Assembly (NCBI GenBank): GCA_026770585.1
Contig: MU646461.1
Coordinates: 125,298-142,965, forward strand
Source: Baffinella frigidus
Taxonomy: Eukaryota > Cryptophyceae > Cryptomonadales > Baffinellaceae
Length of the DNA: 17,668 nt
Reading direction: 5' to 3'
Part shown: in pieces, positions 6,977 through 14,257 of the stretch
Position numbering within the stretch: position 1 is the stretch's first letter
Layout: every line of letters starts with the position of its first letter
Notes under the pieces: model-generated
Told to the model about the DNA's origin: nothing
Seen by the model: only the letters and a program-made list of their open reading frames with translations
The model's database searches: none
Translations under genes and position numbers: made by a program

Positions 6977-7120
6977 CTTGACCGGACTGTCCTCTTCCCC
7001 GCTCTCCCTGCCGCCCGCGCGCTGCCTCTTCCAGCCCTCCCGAAGCAAGGGTCCCCCAGTTCTGACCGTTTTCAAAATAAATTCAAAAAACACGAGGAGA
7101 AGCACGAACAGGTTATCCAC
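6977..7120 (-). CDS. Possible 5' exon with hydrophobic N-terminus
   Basis: Minus strand from ATG 7120: MDNLFVLLLVFFEFILK is a hydrophobic stretch like a signal peptide or anchor, followed by a basic/acidic segment ending SPVK at donor AAG|GTCGTC. Removing the 52-nt GT...AG segment 6976-6925 joins it in phase 0 to ATG 6924. Without splicing the frame closes shortly after. If real, the product would enter the secretory pathway or a plastid. Evidence is only open frame, hydrophobicity and phase. Confidence 0.35.
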
Positions 7121-7678
7121 GCAGGGCTCTTGGGGGGGTAATCCCGAAAGTCACTTTCGGCCACTTTCGGGTACATCTGTGGACGTGACCATCGGATTTG
7201 GAGCCATCTACTCCCCAAAGTGGCCCTGAGGTCTGCCAAAGTGGACAAATGGCTCCAAATACAGGTAAGGGCTCCAAGAACGGCCTGGAGTGGTTAGTGG
7301 GAAAACCAGAAATGGCTCCAATGTCACGAACTATGATGCCTCCAACTTTTCTGCCCCTGATTAAAACAAAAAACTTTTCTCCGCAAAGTTGTAGGCCTTG
7401 AAAAACTGAGCATCTTTGTTGTCGCAAGGTTTTTGTGAGGATAGGTGGAACGGTGTGCAAAACCAGATGCGGTGGTTTTGGGGGAGTCATATTTTGAGTA
7501 TGTTTGCGGGCCTCTGATGCCCCAGATTCATTGAGCGGATCTGAAGGAGACCTTTTGAGAATTCTAGAACCGTCGAAAAAAGTGAAATGAGCCCAGGGGG
7601 TCAAAAGTTACACCCAATCGAGCGCCTGACGGGCCCGCCTCGGGACCGGGAATCCCCGCAAAGCCTCGTTTTGAGCTC
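7121..7678. promoter_or_regulatory. Presumed divergent promoter region (left part)
   Basis: This lies between the 5' ends of the two divergent genes (7120 or 6924 on minus, 7968 on plus). It contains a hairpin at 7196-7261 (ATTTGGAGCCAT ... ATGGCTCCAAAT) and CCGAAAGTCACTTTCGG at about 7144-7160. No TATA box or other defined promoter motif can be assigned. The minus strand is open across much of it, but over hairpin sequence and without domain support. Confidence 0.35.
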
Positions 7679-7779
7679 CTTCCACCACTTAGTGCTAAAA
7701 TCTGAGACCACATTTGTCTGCCAACTTTCAATTCTGTTTCACAAATGTGCTCTCAGATTTTAGCAATCAGAGGTGGAAG
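7679..7779. mobile_element. Small foldback element, 101 bp
   Basis: Arms CTTCCACCACTTAGTGCTAA... and complement ...TTAGCAATCAGAGGTGGAAG, about 39 bases each with a few mismatches, loop about 23 bases. It lies about 190 bp before the proposed kinase start codon. Confidence 0.8.
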
Positions 7780-7967
7780 ATCATGTCCCTAGGCAAAAAC
7801 TCTGCTTCTCCACCCTCAAAAATACGAAAATCCCAATGGCTCCAAGCCCGAGGTCGCATGGCCATCTCACACGGGTTGGTTATGGCCCCAAAAAATCGAT
7901 TTTGCTGACCGGTCAGCGGACGGGCGAAATCCTCCTCGCTCGTACTTTTTCGCCTCCTACCGCGGAA

Positions 7968-8048
7968 ATGGGGGACTCAGGCAACGTGGTTGAAGGCAAC
8001 GTGGAGCGGCGTAAGTCTATCAACGCATTGAGGAAGATTTTCAAGAAG
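7968..8048 (+). CDS. Candidate first exon of the alpha-kinase gene
   Basis: ATG at 7968 (context CGGAAATGG, purine at -3 and G at +4) opens 27 codons ending at donor AAG|GTATAT, phase 0. The peptide MGDSGNVVEGNVERRKS then INALRKIFKK is polar and ends in a basic amphipathic stretch, with no signal peptide. Phase 0 fits the acceptor of the next candidate exon at 9134. No homologue is recognised, so the assignment rests on start context, donor and phase. An upstream non-coding or coding exon cannot be excluded. Confidence 0.45.
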
Positions 8049-8607
8049 GTATATCCCCTGAACCCCCCCAAAACCCCCCCACACTGAATTTGTCCGGATC
8101 AAGTTTAGGATGAACCTCGACGCGATTCACCACCACCCCGACCTGTACCGGAGCCAGCCACCACTGGCACACGCCGCCCGAACCGCCCCGGGGGGTGGGG
8201 TGGCGCAACGGCACGCTGCGTTGCGGTTTTGCGGCGTGGGCCCACTGAGAAAAGAGCGTTCGCGTTCTCGCTGGATCCGGGAACATTCCAAGACCCGGGA
8301 GGAGGCAGCAGTGGGAATGACTGCTTCGGAAGCACCCCCCTGGCGTTTAATCGCCGTGGCGTCGGATGCGACGGCGCTGGGTTGAACAACCGCTGATCCT
8401 CGCCCGTTCCGTTCAAATTTAGATATGCCTATCTAAAGCCTCGGTCTCCGAAGAAAGGGACTTTGACCCTTCGGCCAAACACGATCCGCCCCGGTGTGTA
8501 CCACGCGGCGTCGGAAATCGGCGTCCCTTGAAATTGACATCCCTCGGTGCCAGCTGGACCTTGAGCGATCAAAATTCGTCACTCTTGCGCAGGGTTTTTT
8601 CGTTTTT
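8049..8607. other. First part of kinase intron 1, GC-rich
   Basis: A plus-strand frame is open from about 8083 to 8385 (includes VRIKFRMNLDAIHHHPDL). I find no acceptor before it and no donor that would fit the phase, and the later part is Arg/Ala-rich in a GC-rich background. An additional exon here is possible but unsupported. Confidence 0.4.
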
Positions 8608-8755
8608 GATGATATCCATATCCCTGGATATCATCTGATGATAGAGCGCTTGCGGGAAGCCGATTTTCAAGAGATTGTTTTCATAATTTGTACCAGAATC
8701 GTTTAGATGCACCGTTTACGTTGAAATCGGCCAAGTTTTCCCGCAAGCGCTCTAT
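8608..8755. mobile_element. Foldback element 8641-8755 with adjacent palindrome
   Basis: Arms ATAGAGCGCTTGCGGGAA and complement TTCCCGCAAGCGCTCTAT with a matching inner pair (CCGATTTTCAA / TTGAAATCGG). Immediately left is the palindrome GATGATATCCA-TATCCC-TGGATATCATC (8608-8635). Confidence 0.8.
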
Positions 8756-8829
8756 CCATATCCCTAAATCCGAACTAAAGCCTAAACCGTACAGCCTGCT
8801 TCCTGAAACCCGCGTCCTTGCGCGACCGT

Positions 8830-9130
8830 CCACCCTCTACCCTAAACCAAACCCTAAACCCTAAACCCTACCCTAAACCCTAACCCCTAACCCCTAACCC
8901 CTAAACCCTAAACCCTAAACCCTAAACCCTAAACCCTAAACCCTGAACGCTAAACCCTAACCCCTAACATCCAAACCCTAAAACCTAAACCCTAACCCCC
9001 AACCCCTCAACCCCAACCCCCAAACCATAACCCCCAAACCCTAAGCCCCAAACCCCAAACCCCAAACCCCAAACCCTGAACCCCAAACTCTCAACTCTGA
9101 ACTCTCAACCCGAAACCCTAAACCCGAAAC
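8830..9130 (+). repeat. Telomere-like CCCTAAA tract before a kinase exon
   Basis: About 300 bases of CCCTAAA, CCCTAAC and CCCCAAA variants ending in CCGAAACCAG, the acceptor of exon 9134. The orientation is CCCTAAA on the coding strand, opposite to the tracts left of 3800, where the gene runs the other way. Confidence 0.9.
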
Positions 9131-9133
9131 CAG

Positions 9134-9188
9134 GTGTCTCACGAGGCATCTGTGTACGGGCACAACAACGAGAGCTTCCAGCTCTTCG
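9134..9188 (+). CDS. Candidate exon 2 of the alpha-kinase gene
   Basis: Acceptor ACCAG and donor TTCG|GTGCGC enclose 55 nt, phase 0 to phase 1, encoding VSHEASVYGHNNESFQLF plus a split Gly. The composition is coding-like against the telomere-like intron on its left. The phases match exons 7968-8048 and 10522-10574. The peptide is just upstream of the conserved kinase start and has no family motif. The foldback at 9203 begins 15 bases after the donor. Confidence 0.55.
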
Positions 9189-9202
9189 GTGCGCACCAAA
9201 CC

Positions 9203-9353
9203 TTATCTCAGAAAACGAGTTCTAACACTCGTTTTCTTAAGTCAATTCCTTTACAATTTTGTCAACTTATGCGGAGAGTAAAGAATAAGTTGACGAATTT
9301 GTAGGGGAATTGACTTAAGAAAACGAGTTTTAGAACTCGTTTTCTGAGATAAA
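9203..9353. mobile_element. Foldback element with nested hairpins (pair with 4818-4969)
   Basis: Same arms as 4818-4969 (TTATCTCAGAAAACGAGTT), with the central TTATGCGGAGAGTA in reverse orientation relative to that copy. Located only 15 bp after the donor of exon 9134-9188. Confidence 0.9.
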
Positions 9354-9459
9354 ACCCTCAACCCTCAACCCTCACGGAAAGACCAAATCGTCGAGTTTCA
9401 AACCTCAGATTCACCTTGCAGGGATTCCAGATCTAGGGTCTGAGCGCGCCCGAGAGAGA

Positions 9460-10250
9460 GAGCCTTGATTGTAAAGCAACTTGATAGTGGGAACTCTCAG
9501 AAATGGATTCGTGAAGCAACTCGGTCTGGTACGAATTATACAACGAGGGTCTGTTCTGTCTGAAAATGAATTGGAACTTTTTCAGTTTCAACGTCAGCTG
9601 GTCGTGAAGTTCGTACTAGCACGCCACCCTGGATGGAACATTATGGTATTTTGAGCATCCTTAAGTCAACTCCCCTTGAGAAGCCCGCCGCAATGCGGCT
9701 GCCCCGTGATGAATGGATCTGGTACAAAAAGGTCTGATATGTATTTTAGTGGTATAAATCATGTTAACTTTTGCGATCAAGGGTTATTCGGGATTGGCCG
9801 CAGTCCCCTCCAGGGTGGAGTTGCTTGACAAATATATTTATACGGGTTCCGGGTATGAAACTGGTGCAGATAGAGAAGGAATTTACTGTAAGACAACTGA
9901 TGCAGAGCGAGACGTTATTTCTAAAGCAACGGATGCAGCCACACAGCGGGCGACGAAGGGATTTTCGGCCCAAATCTGGCCACCTTTCCGTTACCTTATC
10001 CGTAGGAACCCCCCATATGTCCCTACGGATTGCCTACCGTAGGGTCGTAGATCTTATCGCTCAAGGGTTATTCGAAGCCCCTTTGAAGTCCGCTGTGTGG
10101 AAAGGGATGATTTTATTGTAAAGCAAGTGATGTAGCGTGAGACGTTATTTATAAAGCAACTGATGCAGAGGGAGGAATTTATTGTAAATCAATTGAGGTA
10201 GTGAGCGACGATATTTGTAAAGCCACTGACGCAGCGAGAGGAGACTGTAT
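9460..10250. repeat. TGTAAAGCAACTGATGCAG tandem repeat, interrupted by a MITE
   Basis: Loose repeats of about 30-33 bases built on TATTGTAAAGCAACTGATGCAGAG with GAGACGTTATTT, clearest at 9880-9938 and 10102-10240, with weaker copies from 9465. The foldback 9939-10100 sits inside the array. No exon evident. Confidence 0.75.
9939..10100. mobile_element. MITE with CCACACAGCGG inverted termini, 162 bp
   Basis: Terminal inverted repeat CCACACAGCGG at 9939 and CCGCTGTGTGG ending at 10100. Internal palindrome around CCTTATCCGTAGG...CCTACCGTAGGG. Related to 2176-2335 (inverted) and to relics at 13344 and 14017-14060. It interrupts the TGTAAAGCAACTGATGCAG array. Confidence 0.9.
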
Positions 10251-10334
10251 TGACGAGGCCACGCCAGTCGTGTCCTCTCTCTTCGCGTAGGTGGACGCGA
10301 CCGAGTGTGCCGATGCCACGTCGTGTCATCTTTG

Positions 10335-10521
10335 CTGACGCGAACGTGTGTCGATGACGGCGCCGTGTCCCTTCTTGCTGACAGGGGGGGGGGTCCACAC
10401 ACACGCCTGTCCACGAAGCGGCGCATGTTGAGTGTGTCGATGACGGCGGCGTGTCCCTTCTCTGTGTCGATGACGGCGTCGTGTCCCTTCTGACCCCCTT
10501 ATGCTGACATTCTGCTGACAG
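10335..10521 (+). repeat. GTGTCGATGACGGCG repeats before the exon-3 acceptor
   Basis: Units GTGTCGATGACGGCGNCGTGTCCCTTCT start at about 10349, 10434 and 10464. TTGCTGACAGGGGGG at 10376-10390 duplicates the true acceptor context CTGCTGACAGGGGGG at 10512-10526, giving a decoy acceptor about 136 bases upstream. Confidence 0.75.
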
Positions 10522-10574
10522 GGGGGACCGAGACGCCCGAGGAGCTGACGGTCACCCGCTTCAAATTCGACCCG
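10522..10574 (+). CDS. Alpha-kinase exon 3 (RFKFDP segment)
   Basis: Acceptor GCTGACAG at 10521, donor CCCG|GTAATC, 53 nt, phase 1 to 0, encoding (G)GTETPEELTVTRFKFDP. In alpha-kinases a (R)F/Y-x-P segment of this kind begins the catalytic domain, shortly before a V.V.i...pFa.GAMR stretch. The TRFKFDP part is repeated at 12371-12394, there already joined to the next exon. Confidence 0.75.
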
Positions 10575-10660
10575 GTAATCCCTAAACCCTAAACCCTAAA
10601 CCCTGAACCTTTATCCCTAACCCCCCCGCCTCCCGGATACCCGAAACCCGAAACCCGAAA
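10575..10660 (+). repeat. Short telomere-like tract at intron 3 start
   Basis: CCCTAAA units followed by CCCGAAA units directly after the donor, sense-strand C-rich as elsewhere in this gene. Confidence 0.8.
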
Positions 10661-10682
10661 CCCGACCGAAATTCAAAGCCTT

Positions 10683-10808
10683 CCACGCCAGACTGGAGGA
10701 AGGGGTCGCCAAAAGTCAATTCCCCTGCAAGGCAGTGGTTTTCAAAGTCAAAAACCGCTTCCAGACGCGGTTTTTTTTATATGAAAAAACTCCTCCAGTA
10801 TGGCGTGG
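10683..10808. mobile_element. Foldback element (pair with 11763-11888)
   Basis: Termini CCACGCCAGACTGGAGG and complement CCTCCAGTATGGCGTGG. The interior GGGGTCGCCAAAAGTCAAT and CTGCAAGGCAGT is shared with 11763-11888. Confidence 0.85.
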
Positions 10809-10883
10809 TTGGGCCGAAACCTCAGGGGGTTCCTCTTGCAAGAGCGCGGCCCACCGAGACAAAAGTCGAGATTGGGATGTCTC

Positions 10884-11122
10884 AAAGCAAAAGTGGAACC
10901 TCTGTTAACTTAAGAAGTAACAGTGGAAACCTGGTGGGTCTTGGCAGACGAGTCATTGATGATGACGACCCCGTCAGCAATCGCCGTGATGTATAGGTGC
11001 CGTTTCGAGTGTATCTACGGGACGTGCTGGTAGTAGCTTTTTGTACCGTGTGCTTAGAGACCGGTACTAGTGGAGAAAAGTGGAACCTCTGTTAACTTAA
11101 GAAGTAACAGTGGAGAACTTGG
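10884..11122. repeat. Direct repeat of about 45 bp
   Basis: AAAAGTGGAACCTCTGTTAA... to ...AGTAACAGTGG occurs at about 10889-10927 and 11076-11115 with near identity, about 187 bases apart. Each copy contains the palindrome-like GTTAACTTAAG. Confidence 0.8.
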
Positions 11123-11156
11123 GTGTTTCGCCTGAGGGGTCTGATGGACTCGCAGA

Positions 11157-11416
11157 GTTGACTTTTGATGAAAGGTCCGCAGTCAACCGTGTAGCTTGAC
11201 CAACGTTTCCTGGTTTAGGCTTTAGTAAACCCTTCACCCTACACCTTAAACCCCAGAACCCTAAAGGCGTTTCGCCTGAGGGGTCTGATGGGCTCGCAGT
11301 TTCCGGGTTTAGGGTTCTGGAGTTTAAGGTGTAGGGTGAAGGGTTGACTAAAGCCTAAACCAGGAAACGTTGGTCAAGCCACACGGTTCACTGCGGACCT
11401 TTCATCAAAAGTCAAC
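11157..11416. mobile_element. Large inverted repeat, 260 bp, carrying telomere-like DNA
   Basis: Arms of about 110 bp begin GTTGACTTTTGATGAAAGGT and include the C-rich run CCCTTCACCCTACACCTTAA. The 41-base spacer contains a copy (11269-11299) of the 31 bases directly left of the element (11125-11155, GTTTCGCCTGAGGGGTCTGA...). This suggests a fold-back duplication event rather than a simple transposon. Confidence 0.85.
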
Positions 11417-11462
11417 TTGTCCTGAGGCAATTGACTTTTGAGGAGTGTCGTGTGCAAATTTG

Positions 11463-11761
11463 GTCGCGTTACCCCCCAGAATCTGGGGTCAACGAAACCC
11501 TCGCTGCCCTCAGCGTGGAAGATCTAATTTCGGACCAAGACAGAATCTGCCCCGCTATCTTAGGCTCGCCACGCGGAAGGTAAGGGTGTACACGCTATGT
11601 TAGGCATCAAATGATGCTATCTTACGCCTTTTCATCAGGACAGATTCTGGTATGGTCCGAGACGAGATCCACCTGGAGTGGTTTTCGCCGTAGTTTTGAT
11701 CGCGTTACCCCCCAGAATCTGGGGTCAACGAAACCCTCGTATCCCTCAGTGTGGAACATCC
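11463..11761. repeat. 60-bp direct repeats flanking an inverted repeat
   Basis: TCGCGTTACCCCCCAGAATC... through ...CAGTGTGGAA occurs at 11464-11520 and 11700-11756 with few differences. Between them is an inverted repeat 11530-11660 with ends TCGGACCAAGACAGAATCTG and CAGATTCTGGTATGGTCCGA. The layout resembles a composite or nested insertion. Confidence 0.75.
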
Positions 11762-11762
11762 A

Positions 11763-11888
11763 CCACGCCAGAGTCTTCGAAGGGGTCGCCAAAAGTCAAT
11801 CCCCCTGCAAGGCAGTAGTTTTCAAAAGTCCAAAACCGTGTCCTGACACGGTTTCCAAAAATTAACACCCTCCTCCACTCTGGCGTGG
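11763..11888. mobile_element. Foldback element (pair with 10683-10808)
   Basis: Same termini (CCACGCCAGAGTC / CTCTGGCGTGG) and interior as 10683-10808, same length. The central hairpin differs (AAACCGTGTCCTGACACGGTTT). Confidence 0.85.
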
Positions 11889-11916
11889 CACCTGGAGTGG
11901 TTTTCGCCTTAGTGTC

Positions 11917-12170
11917 CGCCTGATGGTTCTGATGGACTGGTTTAGGCTTTAGTAAACCCTTCACCCTACACCTTAAACCCTGAACCCTGAACCCAAAACC
12001 CTAAACCCAAAACCCTAAACCCTAAATGATGCTATCTTACGCCTTTTTCCGCCTGATGGTTCTGATGGGCTGGTGCAGGCTTCCGTGAACCCTTCACCCT
12101 ACACCTTAAACCCTGAACCCTGAACCCAAAACCCTAAACCCAAAACTCTAAACCCTAAACCCTGAACCCT
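11917..12170 (+). repeat. Tandem duplication of about 132 bp with telomere-like DNA
   Basis: CCGCCTGATGGTTCTGATGG at about 11917 and 12049 each start a unit that continues ACCCTTCACCCTACACCTTA and CCCTGAACCCAAAACCC. The second unit leads directly into acceptor ACCACAG of exon 12179. Confidence 0.8.
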
Positions 12171-12178
12171 AACCACAG

Positions 12179-12251
12179 GTGAAGGAAACGTTCGTCAAAG
12201 ATGAGGTCAAGATCCTGCTCGAAAAGGATGCGCTCAGCGTCGCCATCCCAG
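12179..12251 (+). CDS. Alpha-kinase exon 4 (KDEVKILLEK segment)
   Basis: Acceptor ACCACAG, donor CCAG|GTAACT, 73 nt, phase 0 to 1, encoding VKETFVKDEVKILLEK then DALSVAIP plus a split Gly. This corresponds to the alpha-kinase stretch that places a V.V.i strand before GAMR. A second full copy is at 12395-12467 and a donor-half copy at 12584-12626. Because 73 is not divisible by three, including two copies would shift the frame, so at most one can be used per transcript. Confidence 0.8.
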
Positions 12252-12583
12252 GTAACTATGACAGTATATATACGAAGCAAGACCCTAATATGACAGTATA
12301 TATACGAAGCACACGCGTCAAGCTTCGTATATACACGAAGCCGAAGCATCAAGCTTCGTATATATATACGGCCACTCGCTTCAAATTCGACCCTGTGAAG
12401 GAAGCGTTGGTCAAGGATGAGGTCAAGATCCTGCTCGAGAAGGATGCGCTCAGCCTCGCCATCCCAGGTAATATATATACGAACTGAAATCCTGGTATGA
12501 CAGTATATATACGAACTCGAAAATCTAGTATGGCAGTATATCTACGAACTCGAAACCCTAGTATGACAGTATATATACGACGC
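12252..12583. repeat. TATGACAGTATATATACGAA minisatellite around exon copies
   Basis: Units of about 35-37 bases, e.g. GTATGACAGTATATATACGA followed by ACTCGAAACCCTA, fill both introns around the second exon copy. Some units are inverted (AGCTTCGTATATATAC at about 12320-12362), so hairpins can form. Confidence 0.85.
12368..12467 (+). CDS. Second copy of exon 4 fused to the end of exon 3, intronless
   Basis: ACGGCCACTCGCTTCAAATT... through the donor CCAG|GTAATA encodes TATRFKFDPVKEALVKDEVK and ILLEKDALSLAIP. The first nine codons match the end of exon 10522-10574 and the rest matches exon 12179-12251, with no intron between. Frame and donor phase (1) are intact and changes are mostly conservative or silent (A/T, L/V, L/V). 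No acceptor lies at the left edge; the nearest AG is in the minisatellite at about 12351. It could be an alternative exon or a non-functional insertion. Confidence 0.55.
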
Positions 12584-12626
12584 AAGATCCTGCTCGAGAA
12601 GGATGCGCTCAGCGTCGCCATCCCAG
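12584..12626 (+). pseudogene. Third, donor-half copy of exon 4
   Basis: Repeats KILLEKDALSVAIP and CCAG|GTCAAC. The front half is replaced by the minisatellite. It lies downstream of the intact copies and keeps the donor side. Confidence 0.75.
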
Positions 12627-12639
12627 GTCAACACTGAAC

Positions 12640-13251
12640 ACTCCCCTCAACCCTACACCCTAAACCCTACACCCTACACCCTAAACCCTGCACCCTAAAC
12701 CCTACACCCTAAACCGTATGTTTGTAAACCTGAAACCTACACCCGAAACCCGAAACCCGAAACCCGAAACCGCCATCCCGGGTCCTGCCAAACCCTAAAC
12801 CCAAAACCCAAAACCCTAAACCCTCAGCCCCAGACCCTGAAACCAGAACCCTCAATCCTGAACCCCGAAACCCTAAACCCGAAAAGCTAAACCCTAACCC
12901 CCCCTCCAGGGGCAATGCGCGAGATTTCCCTCTGCATACCCTCGTAAACCTAAACCCTGAACCCCAATCCTAAACCCTAAACCCTAAACCCTAAATTTTC
13001 AGAGGCAATGCGTGAGATTTTCCGGTGCAAGATCTTGTCCAACCCTAACCCCCAAACCAACCCCAAACCCTGACCTCCAAACCCCAAACCCTCAAGGGGC
13101 AACGAGCGAGATTTTGAACCCCAAACCATAAAATTAAACCCTAAACCCTAAAGTTCACAGGAGCAATGCGCGATATTTTCCAGTGCTAAACCGTAAACCT
13201 AAACCCTGAACCCCAACCCTAAACACTAAACCCTAACCCCTAAATTTTCAG
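12640..13251 (+). repeat. Telomere-like intron with four decayed acceptor-half exon copies
   Basis: CCCTAAA/CCCTACA/CCCGAAA tracts interrupted by fragments of the next exon: 12910-12930, 13003-13040, about 13096-13115 and 13161-13186. Three begin at an AG (CCAG, TCAG, ACAG). The best copy (13003-13040) reads GAMREIFRCKILS before running into repeats; the others stop within about 20-26 bases. Confidence 0.85.
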
Positions 13252-13324
13252 GGGCAATGCGCGAGATTTTCCGGTGCAAGATCATGTCCAAGTTCAAGGG
13301 CAGCTCCAACTACGTAGCGAAGAA
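13252..13324 (+). CDS. Alpha-kinase exon 5 (GAMRE ... YVAKK, ATP-binding Lys)
   Basis: Acceptor TTTTCAG and donor AAGAA|GTACTG, 73 nt, phase 1 to 2. With the split Gly it reads GAMREIFRCKIM then SKFKGSSNYVAKK. GAMR and the YVAK(R/K)Y strand are hallmark alpha-kinase sequences; the invariant ATP-binding lysine lies in the VAKK element. The donor is set by continuity: phase 2 joined to 14258 regenerates VAKKYREHVEAAD. The only copy of the acceptor half that continues through the donor. Confidence 0.9.
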
Positions 13325-13343
13325 GTACTGCCCTCAAACCCCG

Positions 13344-13745
13344 ACCACACAGCGGGCTACGAAGGGAGGGATTCTTGGTGGCTGAGGGATCAAAAATCGG
13401 TCAGGATATCCGCAGGATCGACTTTATTGTACTTTTCTGGTCAGCGCGGATTCTCTCGAGGTCGGGTCGGGGTGTTGGGAAATGAAAATCTCGATAATTG
13501 GTGCGTCCATCTAAAATTTTATGCTATCTTATGCATTGATATGATGACAAGATGCACCCCCCACCCATAATATGTCACAAATACTAGAGCCCTTTTTCGA
13601 CATTTTCGATTTTTCCCGACTCCCCGACCCCGATCCCAAATCCGCGCTGACCCGAAAAGTACAATACGTCCTTACGGATTGCCTACCGTAGGGTCTTATG
13701 GGATATCCATTTGTGGGTTGGGTTATGGAGAAATGCTTTTGTGGA
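13344..13745. mobile_element. Composite foldback sequence in intron 5
   Basis: Starts with the CCACACAGCGGGCTACGAAGG terminus of the 9939-10100 family, then an inverted repeat 13404-13708 with ends GGATATCC and inner arms TTGTACTTTTCTGGTCAGCGCGGA / TCCGCGCTGACCCGAAAAGTAC (abbreviated). It includes CTTACGGATTGCCTACCGTAGGG, the internal palindrome of that family. It looks like one element broken by another. Confidence 0.7.
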
Positions 13746-13810
13746 CCGGTGCAAGAGCATGTCCAAGTTGAATTTAAGTTCAAGGGCAGCCCCAACTATG
13801 GAGCGAAAAA
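13746..13810 (+). pseudogene. Donor-half copy of exon 5, with small insertion
   Basis: CCGGTGCAAGAGCATGTCCA then TTCAAGGGCAGCCCCAACTATG up to GCGAAAAA|GTACTG. It matches the second half of exon 13252-13324, including the donor, with a short internal insertion (GAATTTAAG) and changed residues (YG for YV). Downstream of the intact exon. Confidence 0.75.
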
Positions 13811-13819
13811 GTACTGCCC

Positions 13820-13965
13820 TCAAAACCTAAACCCTAAACCCTAAACCCTAAACCCTGAACCCTGAACCCTAAATCCTAAATCCTAAATCCCAAACCCCAA
13901 ACCCCAAACCCCAAACCCCAAACCCCAAACCCCAAACCCCAAACTTCAAACCCCAAACCCTCAAC
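13820..13965 (+). repeat. CCCTAAA then CCCCAAA tract
   Basis: Clean 7-mers, CCCTAAA changing to CCCCAAA. The reverse strand yields Gly-Phe/Trp-Gly-Leu repeat translations that are not genes. Confidence 0.9.
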
Positions 13966-13975
13966 CCGAACAAAG

Positions 13976-14207
13976 GAACCAGGAGCACGTGGTGGCGGCC
14001 GACGAAATGTACTTGACAAAATGGGCCGAAAATCCCAGCGAAGCCCGCTGTGTGGAAAGTGGCCTTCTCTCTTAAACCCCAAACCCGAACAAAGGTACCG
14101 GGAGCTCGTGGAGGCGCTACCAGGTTTTGACTGTTGCAGGTTTTGACCAGGATTTTAATTTTGATGGTCAAAATCGGTGCGAGGAAAAGGTACCGGGAAG
14201 ACTTGTC
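13976..14207 (+). pseudogene. Three acceptor-half copies of exon 6
   Basis: 13976-14016 (after CAAAG; reaches DEMYL before a MITE relic at 14017-14060), 14095-14118 (after CAAAG; YRELVEAL) and about 14190-14200 (YREDL). Each starts at the same AAAG|G(A/T)ACC acceptor as the intact exon 14258-14330 and is cut short. All lie upstream of it. Confidence 0.75.
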
Positions 14208-14257
14208 CCCAACCCTGAACCCCAAACAGAAAACCTAAACCCCACACCCGGACAAAG

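Noticed and set aside
7113-7604. 163-codon open frame on the minus strand
   Set aside because: It includes hairpin sequence at 7196-7261, has no recognisable domain or splice support, and lies in the presumed divergent promoter region.
8083-8385. Plus-strand open segment with VRIKFRMNLDAIHHHPDL
   Set aside because: No acceptor precedes it and no donor fits the kinase phases. The GC-rich background makes chance open frames likely. Kept only as a note.
8830-9130. True telomere or chromosome end
   Set aside because: The tracts are short, degenerate, scattered through introns, and flanked by exons and unique sequence.
13820-13965. Minus-strand Gly-Phe-Gly/Trp-Gly-Leu repeat proteins (also at 12709-12915 and 14973-15161)
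   Set aside because: These are frame translations of CCCCAAA-type repeats with no other coding evidence.
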